From assembly GCA_013619035.1 (NCBI GenBank), contig JABXKX010000314.1, forward strand, positions 1 through 5,871: a stretch of 5,871 nt of DNA. Reading direction: 5' to 3'. Numbering within the stretch: position 1 is the stretch's first letter; every line of letters begins with the position of its first letter. The position numbers and the translations under genes were made by a program. The DNA comes from Peptostreptococcaceae bacterium. GTDB lineage: Bacteria > Bacillota_A > Clostridia > Peptostreptococcales > Acidaminobacteraceae. The notes beneath the pieces were generated by a model. The model saw nothing but the letters and a program-made list of their open reading frames with translations. It made no database searches and was not told the DNA's origin. Shown here piece by piece: positions 1-5,871 of the stretch.

Positions 1-2178
1 GCTATAGATGATTTTGGAAAAGGCTATTCATCGTTTGAAAGAATCAGAAATATTGGAATCCAATATGTTAAAATAGACAAAAGTTTTATTTCAAGTTTAA
101 CTGAAAATGTAGATGATATTTTAATATTAAAGGCAATTATCAGTATGTGTAATAACCTGAATATAAAAGTTATTGCTGAAGGTATAGAACAAATTGAACA
201 ATTGGAATTTTTATATTCTAGAAAATGTTACATTATACAAGGTTATATATTCTCAAAACCAGAAGCTATAACAGATTTACTTGAGAAACACGAGGCATTA
301 AATGGACATGTACATAAGACTGTAACAGAGCTATTGTCTCATGAGATTAGTTCTAAAAAGTTTTATAACCATGGCAGAATAATAATGCAAGACATTAATA
401 CTCGTTACAAATTAATAACTCCTAATGTTGCTCTTGCAGAAGCTTTAGGCTATGACTTTGATAGTTTTGTTGAGTTATCAATGTTGGATATGATTCCAGC
501 ACAGTTTAAAAAAACCTTCAAAAAATTTATTGATAATGCAAAAGATGATTTAGGATTTAGAGCGATCATGTTGCAATTGACTAATTATGATCATACTTAT
601 AGCAAAGTCACTTGTGCAGTAAATAAGAAAAAGGAAGAAGATGTATTTAGATTATATATTGAGTTCATAGATAATTTAGAAGAAAATGAGATGGAGTTAC
701 TTGGATTATCCAACTCGTATCTCCAAGCTTTTGATGAAGCACCTTCAGGCATGATGATTATATCAGAAAATTTCACAGTAAAAAAATGGAACATTTCATG
801 TGAAAAGATTTTTGGTGTTAATCTGATAGACTCAAAGAATCAGAATGTTATCAAGTTATTATCCAATGAAAGCCAATTAAGAGATATGAATGCTTTGTTT
901 GGTCAAGCGTTGAATCAAGGTCAAGCCGAAATGGTTCTTGAAAATGTAAGGTCAGATCACGAATGTATCATTTGTAGATGGCATGTAAATACTGCTTTTG
1001 ATGAATTAGAGCAAACCCACCAATTTATTTGTATCGTTAATGATATTACAGAAGGTATCAAGCGAAATAGGGAATTGAGTAGAGTTAATAAAGCAATAGA
1101 TCAAAGTAAGTCCATTATTGTAATGGCTGATATTGATGGCAATATAGAATATGTAAATGAAATATTTACAGAAGTATCGGGATATTCTAAAGATGATGTA
1201 TTTGGAGAAAATATGAATATTGTATCTTCTCGCGAACAGACTGATGACTATTATCAAACCTTATGGCAGACTATTAAAGATGGTCAAGTTTGGGAAGGTG
1301 AATTTCATAACAAAAGAAAAGATGGGGGCTTCTATTGGGTTGATGAAACAATATACCCTGTAAAGGAGAATGGTAGCATTACCGGATTTGTTGGTATTCA
1401 AAATGATACAACAAAAGAAAAAGAATTAACAAACCTAAATTTAAACTTAAAGAATAGATTGTTTGAACAGGATAAAGTTGCTTCTCTGGGACTCCTATCA
1501 TCTGGGATTATGCATGAAATTAATAATCCTTTATCATTTATACAAGGCAATATAAAATATATCATTGAGCAATTTGAAGACTTTGAGAATTTGGTGAAAG
1601 AGGATATCATTGATTTGCATGATGCTTTCTTAGATATAGATAAAGGGGTAACACAGATTAAAGATATTGCAGAAGGTCTAAAAAAATACATTTTCAAAGG
1701 TTCTGTAGAAGAAAAAGAAATAGTTGATTTAATAGATGAAATAAAAACTGTACTCATTTTAGCAAAAAATGAATATAAATATCATGCGAATGTTAGATTG
1801 AGATACCTAGAAGATAAAAAATACGAAATTAATGGGTATGCTTCAAAGTTAAAGCAAGTATTTATGAATTTTGTTATCAATGCCGCACATGCAATTGAGA
1901 GTTCAAATAAAGATGAACTAGGGAATATTACAATAGAATTGGTAAATCTAAGTTCAGAAATAATGATACAAATAACTGATGATGGCTGTGGTATGTCAAC
2001 GGAAACCATTGAGAGAATATACGAACCTCTTTTTACAACAAAAAAAGAAGGTGTTGGTAGTGGTTTAGGATTAAGTGTATCAAGACAAATCATCGAAGAA
2101 GATCACAATGGCTTAATTATTTGTGAATCAGTACTGAATAAAGGAACCGTATTTAAGATTAAATTACCAACTAATTAG
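1..2178 (+). CDS. EAL-PAS-PAS-PAS-histidine kinase fusion protein (5' end outside window)
   Basis: Partial gene: the frame is open from base 1 and stops with TAG at 2176-2178, giving 725 visible residues. Residues 1-95 are the C-terminal half of an EAL cyclic-di-GMP phosphodiesterase domain: DDFGKGYSS (3-11), VKID (23-26), AEGIE (59-63) and QGYIFSKP (80-87). The metal-binding Asp pair, the Lys and the EGxE Glu are present; the EAL motif itself lies upstream. Three PAS-like segments follow at about 126-226, 238-353 and 366-476. The third is the clearest, with a PAC-type end (KRKDGGFYWVDE, then GFVGIQNDTT). A short linker (about 472-493) leads to a histidine kinase with the H-box MHEINNPLSF (His505), N-box NFVINAAHAI (623-632), TDDGCGM (659-665), YEPLFTTK (674-681) and GSGLGL (686-691), so it should be able to bind ATP and autophosphorylate. 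No membrane segment is visible, which suggests cytoplasmic sensing. A GGDEF domain upstream is possible but not seen. The Met at 145 is internal to the EAL domain and is not the start. Domain calls are secure; ligand and partner are unknown. Confidence 0.9.
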   Translation, partial: AIDDFGKGYSSFERIRNIGIQYVKIDKSFISSLTENVDDILILKAIISMCNNLNIKVIAEGIEQIEQLEFLYSRKCYIIQGYIFSKPEAITDLLEKHEALNGHVHKTVTELLSHEISSKKFYNHGRIIMQDINTRYKLITPNVALAEALGYDFDSFVELSMLDMIPAQFKKTFKKFIDNAKDDLGFRAIMLQLTNYDHTYSKVTCAVNKKKEEDVFRLYIEFIDNLEENEMELLGLSNSYLQAFDEAPSGMMIISENFTVKKWNISCEKIFGVNLIDSKNQNVIKLLSNESQLRDMNALFGQALNQGQAEMVLENVRSDHECIICRWHVNTAFDELEQTHQFICIVNDITEGIKRNRELSRVNKAIDQSKSIIVMADIDGNIEYVNEIFTEVSGYSKDDVFGENMNIVSSREQTDDYYQTLWQTIKDGQVWEGEFHNKRKDGGFYWVDETIYPVKENGSITGFVGIQNDTTKEKELTNLNLNLKNRLFEQDKVASLGLLSSGIMHEINNPLSFIQGNIKYIIEQFEDFENLVKEDIIDLHDAFLDIDKGVTQIKDIAEGLKKYIFKGSVEEKEIVDLIDEIKTVLILAKNEYKYHANVRLRYLEDKKYEINGYASKLKQVFMNFVINAAHAIESSNKDELGNITIELVNLSSEIMIQITDDGCGMSTETIERIYEPLFTTKKEGVGSGLGLSVSRQIIEEDHNGLIICESVLNKGTVFKIKLPTN

Positions 2179-2239
2179 CCTATAGGAAGCAGTAAAGAAA
2201 GAATAATAAGAAACTCATTTCTTGTGTTATAAGAATAGA

Positions 2240-2267
2240 CACATGATTTATCGAAACGAACCATGTG
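2240..2267. repeat. Imperfect inverted repeat CACATG-N16-CATGTG
   Basis: CACATG (2240-2245) and CATGTG (2262-2267) are exact reverse complements separated by 16 bases. Inside the spacer, TCG-AAA-CGA (2251-2259) could form a small inner stem. The arms are short and could occur by chance, but a second, stronger inverted repeat lies only 20 bases downstream. It may be an operator or part of a folded leader RNA; function is unknown. Confidence 0.35.
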
Positions 2268-2287
2268 ATTAAGAATGTTGTTGAGAT

Positions 2288-2310
2288 TAACTTGTTTGAA
2301 TAACAAGTTA
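2288..2310. repeat. Perfect 9-bp inverted repeat (hairpin or operator)
   Basis: TAACTTGTT (2288-2296) and AACAAGTTA (2302-2310) are perfect reverse complements around a 5-base spacer, TGAAT. As RNA this would be a 9-bp hairpin with a 5-nt loop. It is AT-rich, and neither strand has a T-run next to it, so it does not look like a normal intrinsic terminator. Lying about 80 bases before the receiver-HDOD start, it could be a transcription-factor operator, a transcript-stabilising or processing hairpin, or a weak terminator of the upstream gene. Confidence 0.6.
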
Positions 2311-2331
2311 CAAAATCATATTCGCAAATTC

Positions 2332-2381
2332 AAAATTTTTAAAAAGTTTTATTTGAGTTTGAGAGTACTATAGTAGATAAT
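2332..2381 (+). promoter_or_regulatory. Possible sigma-A-type promoter for the three-gene block
   Basis: An A/T tract (2332-2350) resembling an UP element precedes TTGAGT (2353-2358, 4 of 6 with TTGACA), a 17-base spacer and GATAAT (2376-2381, 5 of 6 with TATAAT). The geometry is good, but transcription would then begin at about 2388, leaving almost no leader and excluding the apparent Shine-Dalgarno site. An alternative -10, TATAGT (2369-2374), would keep the Shine-Dalgarno site but has only a poor -35. In an AT-rich genome such matches are common, so this is tentative. Confidence 0.3.
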
Positions 2382-2382
2382 T

Positions 2383-2386
2383 GAGG
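2383..2386 (+). promoter_or_regulatory. Shine-Dalgarno site of the receiver-HDOD gene
   Basis: GAGG lies 5 bases before the ATG at 2392, a little short but workable. An in-frame stop (TAG, 2374-2376) closes the frame just upstream, so the ATG at 2392 is the first possible ATG and is supported as the start. Confidence 0.6.
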
Positions 2387-2391
2387 TAGAG

Positions 2392-3555
2392 ATGAATAAA
2401 GTTGTTATGTTTGTGGATGATGAAAAATTTATACTGAAATCACTGAAAAGATTGATGAAGAATGAACCTTTTGAATCGGTGTATATGAATAGTGGACCTG
2501 AAGCACTGCAGTATTTAGAGGAAAACAAAATTGATTTAATTGTAACCGATATTCGAATGCCTGACATGGACGGGTTTGAACTGTTGTCAATCATAAAGGA
2601 CAAATATCCAAAGGTGCTACGTGTCGCCCTAAGCGGTTTCACAGAAAGTAGAACAATTTATAAATTAATCGAGAAGAATATTGCCAAGATCTATTTGTTC
2701 AAACCTTGGGACAATTTTGAGCTTAAGAAAAATATCAATCGAATTTTGGACTTTGAAGATATCTTGACGAATAATAAACTGCTTGAGCTTATTAACAATC
2801 TGGATTCTTTGCCAGTACTGCCAAAGCTTTATCAAGATTTAAAAGCTTTGATTGATCAAGATGCTAGCATAGAAGAGGTCGGTAAATTAGTAGAAATAGA
2901 TCAAGCCATTTCATCAAAGGTCCTAAGACTAGCTAATTCAGCTTTTTATGGAAGAAAGACGGGTAGCATATCTGAAGCGATTTTAAGTATCGGATTAAAC
3001 AATCTGAAAAATATGGTATTGGCCAGTTCGATTTTTCAAGGTAGTAAAGAGGACATGGAGAATCTTGATAAAATGTGGGAACATTCTATTAATACAAATA
3101 AATTAACTCTTTTGATATATGAAAAATTATTGCATAAGAAAATACCAACAATCTATGGCTCTGCAGGGCTTTTGCATGATATTGGAAAAGTAATACTGCA
3201 CATATACTATAATGATTCATATAAAGAGATTATTAAAAATGCTGATGATGCGGAGAATAATTTAATCAATTTAGAGTTTGAAGCTTATAATGTGACTCAT
3301 CAAGATATAGGAGCATATCTGTTAAATTGGTGGGAATTGCCACATGCATATGTTGAAGCAGCAATGTATCATCACCGGCCGCATGATGCAAGAATCGTTA
3401 ACCATGAAATAGTTGGCGTTGTTCATTTAGCAAACTATTATTCTTTAAAACGACTCTCTTTAGAAAATGCTCATAGTTATTTAGATAAAACTGTTTTCAG
3501 TAAGTTGGAAATATCTGTTGAGGATGTAGAAGCCTTGATAGAAGAATTGGACTAG
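2392..3555 (+). CDS. Response regulator: receiver domain + HDOD output domain
   Basis: A 387-residue cytoplasmic response regulator. Residues 1-122 are a CheY-like receiver with the acidic pair Asp9-Asp10, phospho-acceptor Asp53 (VTDIRMPDMDG), Ser81 (ALSGF) and Lys104 (LFKPW), so it should accept phosphate. The KPW ending is typical of receivers joined to HD-type outputs. Residues about 130-335 form an HDOD domain, with SLPVLPKLYQDL, VLRLANSAFYG, ISEAILSIGL, GLLHDIGKVIL (259-269) and WELPHAYVEAAMYHH (314-328). HDOD domains are related to HD phosphohydrolases but are usually regarded as non-catalytic protein-output modules; in several bacteria they affect signalling, motility or the cell cycle. 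This copy keeps HD-like residues (His231, His262-Asp263, His303, His327-His328). It does not carry the GYP signature of cyclic-di-GMP-hydrolysing HD-GYP proteins. It is the first gene of a tight block, and its stop overlaps the next gene's ribosome binding site. Likely phosphate donors are the flanking kinases, by inference. Confidence 0.92.
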   Translation: MNKVVMFVDDEKFILKSLKRLMKNEPFESVYMNSGPEALQYLEENKIDLIVTDIRMPDMDGFELLSIIKDKYPKVLRVALSGFTESRTIYKLIEKNIAKIYLFKPWDNFELKKNINRILDFEDILTNNKLLELINNLDSLPVLPKLYQDLKALIDQDASIEEVGKLVEIDQAISSKVLRLANSAFYGRKTGSISEAILSIGLNNLKNMVLASSIFQGSKEDMENLDKMWEHSINTNKLTLLIYEKLLHKKIPTIYGSAGLLHDIGKVILHIYYNDSYKEIIKNADDAENNLINLEFEAYNVTHQDIGAYLLNWWELPHAYVEAAMYHHRPHDARIVNHEIVGVVHLANYYSLKRLSLENAHSYLDKTVFSKLEISVEDVEALIEELD

Positions 3556-3558
3556 GAG
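3554..3558 (+). promoter_or_regulatory. Shine-Dalgarno site overlapping the stop codon of the preceding gene
   Basis: AGGAG overlaps the last two bases of the TAG stop of the receiver-HDOD gene and sits 5 bases before the ATG at 3564. This fixes the start of the second gene and indicates co-transcription, with probable translational coupling. Confidence 0.75.
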
Positions 3559-3563
3559 AAATT

Positions 3564-4637
3564 ATGGGAAAAGTACTGTTTGTTGACGATGAACAATTGA
3601 TCTTAAATTCTATGAAAAGAGGTTTAAGAAATAGAGACTTCGACTGTTATTATGCTAATAGTGGTAAAGAAGCGTTAAAAATATTGGAAAAAATGGATAT
3701 TGACGTTGTTTTTTCTGATATGAAAATGCCTGAAATGAATGGATTAGAATTACTGAAGATAATTGAAACAGAATATCCTGATATTATAAAAGGTATCATT
3801 TCAGGATATGCACAATTACCACAATTAATTGCGACTGTTAATCAGACGAATATCTTCAAGTATATAGCAAAGCCATTCGATCTATATCATGAGTTTGTTC
3901 CAATTGTTGAAGAAGCTCTTGGTTATTCTAAGTATAAAAAAGATATGATATTTAAAACACAGAATCTTGAATCGAAGAACGAAGCTTATAAGAATATATT
4001 CAAAACGATGAAAACAAAAGTTAATACCAAAGAAATGGGTTATGATTTACTTAGAATTTATCATCAAGCACTTTTCAAGATGATTAAAGAGCAAGTGAGT
4101 GATAGTAATATGAGTGTCAATGAACATACTTGTTTTATAGATCAATATAAAAATTTTGGAGAGTTATATTTAAAAGAAATTAAAAAGAATGAGATCTATT
4201 ATGAACCCGCTAGGATTATCAATGAAGTTGAGTTGGTTTTAAAACAAGACGATTATAAAATAAAAATTGAACGTGGTGTTGATGAGTCTAGTAAAAATCT
4301 GTATGAAGGCAGAGGGATGCATATTAAGCCTGTTCTTATTTGTATTATTGAAGATTTGGTGGATAAGGATAGAATAACCTCTGTAAAGATAATCTCTAAA
4401 GAAATTTCGAGAGAGCAGAATTATGTTGATATGATGTATTTAGTTGAATTTAATAATAGTGTTGTTAACAACATTGATTTGGAGTTATATAATTTTAGAT
4501 TATACAAGAGTATTCTAAATTTGTTTGGTGGCGATATTAAGATTCAAGAAACTGAAAAAAAAGTTGATGTTGTTGTTAAAGCAAGATTGCAATTATCTGT
4601 AATAGAGGATGGATTAGATGAATTTACTAATAGTTGA
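3564..4637 (+). CDS. Response regulator with unrecognised, degenerate kinase-like C-terminal region
   Basis: A 357-residue protein. Residues 1-120 are a complete receiver: Asp8-Asp9, phospho-acceptor Asp52 (FSDMKMPEMNG), Ser80 (IISGY) and Lys103 (AKPF). It is visibly similar to the receiver of the preceding gene (shared VDDE, IL.S.KR, NSG.EAL, MP.M.G.ELL.II), suggesting duplication. Residues about 125-212 are charged and probably helical, with His167 (LLRIYHQAL) and His188 (NEHTC), but no H-box such as HEINNP. Residues about 214-345 follow the order of a HATPase domain: ARIINEVELVL, a core at PVLICIIEDLVD where the N-box would sit, a strand VKIISKEI, and an ending NLFGGDIKIQETEK that resembles the final HGGxIxxxS region of kinases. 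The N-box Asn, the DxGxG motif and the GxGxG lid are all missing, so ATP binding is unlikely. It could be a Spo0B/ChpT-like phosphotransferase, a pseudokinase adaptor or a new output domain. The receiver call is secure; the C-terminal reading is inference. Its 3' end overlaps the next gene by 20 bases. Confidence 0.75.
   Translation: MGKVLFVDDEQLILNSMKRGLRNRDFDCYYANSGKEALKILEKMDIDVVFSDMKMPEMNGLELLKIIETEYPDIIKGIISGYAQLPQLIATVNQTNIFKYIAKPFDLYHEFVPIVEEALGYSKYKKDMIFKTQNLESKNEAYKNIFKTMKTKVNTKEMGYDLLRIYHQALFKMIKEQVSDSNMSVNEHTCFIDQYKNFGELYLKEIKKNEIYYEPARIINEVELVLKQDDYKIKIERGVDESSKNLYEGRGMHIKPVLICIIEDLVDKDRITSVKIISKEISREQNYVDMMYLVEFNNSVVNNIDLELYNFRLYKSILNLFGGDIKIQETEKKVDVVVKARLQLSVIEDGLDEFTNS
4605..4608 (+). 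promoter_or_regulatory. Shine-Dalgarno site inside the preceding coding sequence
   Basis: GAGG lies 9 bases before the ATG at 4618 and within the last codons of the preceding receiver gene. It supports the overlapping start at 4618, from which the receiver begins with the expected MNLLIVDDS strand. Ribosomes translating the upstream gene would cross this site, so the two are probably translationally coupled. Confidence 0.6.
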
Positions 4638-5868
4638 TGATTCAAAACTGAATAGAGTTCTTGCATCTAGCTTAGTAGAGCGCAATCATATTGATCTTAA
4701 TGTTCTTTTTGCTGAATCGGGTGAAGAAGCGCTGGAGATTATAGATTCTAATAATATTGATATTGTATTATTAGATATTATAATGCCTGGAATGGGAGGC
4801 ATTGAGACTCTTAAACAGATAAAAGGGGTACCTTCAAGATCAGAGATAAAAGTATTGATGTATTCAACGGTTTCTGAAAAAGACTATTTTAAAAAATGTT
4901 TTGAATTAGGTGCAACTGATTTTATTCATAAACCAATTGAAGAAGTTGAGTATCTTTCAAGGTTAAAAAGCAGCATTAGACAGAAAAAACTTGAAAATGA
5001 AACCAAAGAATATATAAAAGAAATTAAAGAACAGAAAATAAAAATTTCAGATGCCAATATTCAACTGATGCAACAAGAAAAAATGGCAGGTATTGGTCAA
5101 CTTGCAGCAGGTGTTGCTCATGAAATAAACAATCCACTAGGTTTCATAGCGAGTAATTTTGCAGTATTAAGAGATTATGTGGGTAAGTTTTGTGAAGCTT
5201 ATAAAATCAGCATGTCTGGCGAAGAACCAAAACAGATTTACAAAAAAGTTTATAGCTATTATGAAGAAGAAGATTTTGAATATATTTTTGAAGATATCAA
5301 TGATCTACTAAATGAAACATCAATTGGACTTAATCGTGTTACAGAGATTGTTAAAAGTTTAAGAAATTTTTCTAAAATTGATAGAAGTGAATCTTATGAC
5401 TCTTATGATCTGAATCAGGGATTAAAGGATACACTTTTGATTGCAAGAAATAGAATTGAAGATAAAGTAAGTTTGGAAGTAGAATATGGTGATATTGGTA
5501 TCATAGAAGCTTATGGTAGCCAAGTGAATCAAGTGTTATTAAACATTGTATTAAATTCAATAGAAGCGGTCTCTGAAAAACATAATGATAATAAAGGTTC
5601 TGTAAATATTAAAACCTATATAGAGAATAATTATGTTGTTGTTTCATTTAAAGATGATGGTATTGGTATTGATGAAGAACATATTAGTAGTCTATTTAAT
5701 CCATTTTATACAACAAAACCAGTTGGTGAGGGGTTAGGATTAGGCTTAAGTATGTCATATGATATTATTATTAATAAACATCATGGTAAAATTGATGTCG
5801 TTAGTGATCCTGGTGTAGGGACTGAATTTTTAATTTTTTTACCACTGTCAAACATAAAACGCCAATAA
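4618..5868 (+). CDS. Receiver-histidine kinase (N-terminal REC, soluble sensor kinase)
   Basis: A 416-residue kinase with its receiver at the N-terminus. Receiver (1-120): Asp7-Asp8, phospho-acceptor Asp53 (LLDIIMPGMGG), Thr84 (YSTVS) and Lys105 (IHKPI). Residues about 120-158 are rich in Lys/Glu and probably a coiled-coil signalling helix. The kinase core has an H-box AAGVAHEINNPLGF with His168, N-box NQVLLNIVLNSIEA (304-317), DDGIGI (346-351), FNPFYTTK (360-367) and GEGLGLGLS (370-378), all intact. A long insert rich in acidic and aromatic residues (about 190-225) lies between the two DHp helices, ahead of the SIGLNRVTEIVKSLRNFS helix. There is no membrane segment, so the input is probably phosphorylation of its own receiver or a partner rather than an external ligand. 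The kinase core resembles that of the first gene in the window, whereas its receiver is less like those of the two preceding genes. It starts inside the preceding gene and ends with TAA three bases before the window ends, so its terminator is not visible. Domain assignment is secure; physiological role is unknown. Confidence 0.92.
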   Translation: MNLLIVDDSKLNRVLASSLVERNHIDLNVLFAESGEEALEIIDSNNIDIVLLDIIMPGMGGIETLKQIKGVPSRSEIKVLMYSTVSEKDYFKKCFELGATDFIHKPIEEVEYLSRLKSSIRQKKLENETKEYIKEIKEQKIKISDANIQLMQQEKMAGIGQLAAGVAHEINNPLGFIASNFAVLRDYVGKFCEAYKISMSGEEPKQIYKKVYSYYEEEDFEYIFEDINDLLNETSIGLNRVTEIVKSLRNFSKIDRSESYDSYDLNQGLKDTLLIARNRIEDKVSLEVEYGDIGIIEAYGSQVNQVLLNIVLNSIEAVSEKHNDNKGSVNIKTYIENNYVVVSFKDDGIGIDEEHISSLFNPFYTTKPVGEGLGLGLSMSYDIIINKHHGKIDVVSDPGVGTEFLIFLPLSNIKRQ

Positions 5869-5871
5869 AGC

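Larger units (their letters stand above)
2179..2391. other. Intergenic region with inverted repeats and an A/T tract
   Basis: This 213-base stretch is the only sizeable non-coding DNA in the window. It holds a loose palindrome (2240-2267), a perfect 9-bp inverted repeat (2288-2310), an A/T-only tract broken by one G (2332-2350), a tandem TTTGAG repeat (2352-2363) and possible -35/-10 elements just before the next gene. No canonical intrinsic terminator (GC-rich stem followed by a T-run) was found after the upstream kinase gene, so read-through cannot be excluded. I see no credible gene here. Confidence 0.8.

Noticed and set aside
145..2178. Start of the first gene at the ATG at 145
   Set aside because: The same frame is open from base 1 and encodes the DDFG and VKID motifs of the EAL domain, so this Met is internal and the gene is cut by the window edge.
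2243..2272. A 9-codon reading frame in the gap
   Set aside because: It has no ribosome binding site and overlaps a palindrome; a frame this short is expected by chance.
2288..2310. Intrinsic terminator for the upstream kinase gene
   Set aside because: The stem is AT-rich and no T-run follows on either strand, so it was recorded as an inverted repeat only.
2292..2322. Promoter with TTGTTT or TTGAAT and CATATT
   Set aside because: Spacing is 19 or 15 bases with poor -10 matches, and the elements overlap the inverted repeat; weaker than the candidate at 2353-2381.
2332..2350. Terminator hairpin formed by the A/T tract
   Set aside because: The near-palindrome has only A-T and one G-T pair, so the stem would be very weak; it is better seen as an UP-like A/T tract.
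597..2642. Minus-strand open frames of 65-119 codons
   Set aside because: All but one lie wholly opposite well-supported domain-coding sequence, and the one at 2349-2642 mostly does. They give low-complexity Ser/Ile/Phe-rich translations with no recognisable motif, so they are antisense shadows.
2779..3396. HD-GYP cyclic-di-GMP phosphodiesterase
   Set aside because: HHRPHD is not followed by a GYP signature, and the surrounding motifs (LANSAFYG, WELP) are those of HDOD.

Overview
The window is AT-rich and gene-dense. It carries four plus-strand genes, all for soluble signal-transduction proteins: two histidine kinases and three proteins with CheY-like receiver domains, one of which is also one of the kinases. 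The heavy use of AGA, ATA and AAA codons and the AGGAG/GAGG-type ribosome binding sites fit a low-GC bacterium, most likely a Bacillota/Clostridia-type organism. That placement is inference from composition and style only; no marker gene is present. There is no mobile element, tRNA, rRNA or CRISPR array.

Layout. Bases 1-2178 hold the 3' part of a large gene whose start lies left of the window. It encodes the C-terminal half of an EAL (cyclic-di-GMP phosphodiesterase) domain, three PAS-type sensor segments and a complete histidine kinase. A 213-base gap (2179-2391) follows, with a perfect 9-bp inverted repeat, a weaker palindrome, an A/T tract and a possible promoter. Then comes a tight three-gene block: a receiver-HDOD protein (2392-3555), a receiver protein with an unrecognised C-terminal region resembling a degenerate kinase or phosphotransferase (3564-4637), and a receiver-histidine kinase (4618-5868). 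The second and third genes are 8 bases apart. The third and fourth overlap by 20 bases.

How they may work together. The first and last genes have intact kinase motifs (HEINNPL, N-box, DDG/DGxG, GxGLGL) and belong to the same soluble kinase class. All three receivers keep the acidic pocket, the phospho-accepting Asp, the Ser/Thr and the Lys. No protein has a DNA-binding output, and none has a visible membrane segment. The likeliest reading is a cytoplasmic multi-step phosphorelay that ends in protein-level output (HDOD, cyclic-di-GMP turnover) rather than direct transcription control. The middle gene is the best candidate for something new: its C-terminal region follows the outline of a HATPase domain but lacks every ATP-binding motif, and is preceded by helical sequence. 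It could be a Spo0B/ChpT-like phosphotransferase or a pseudokinase adaptor fused to a receiver.
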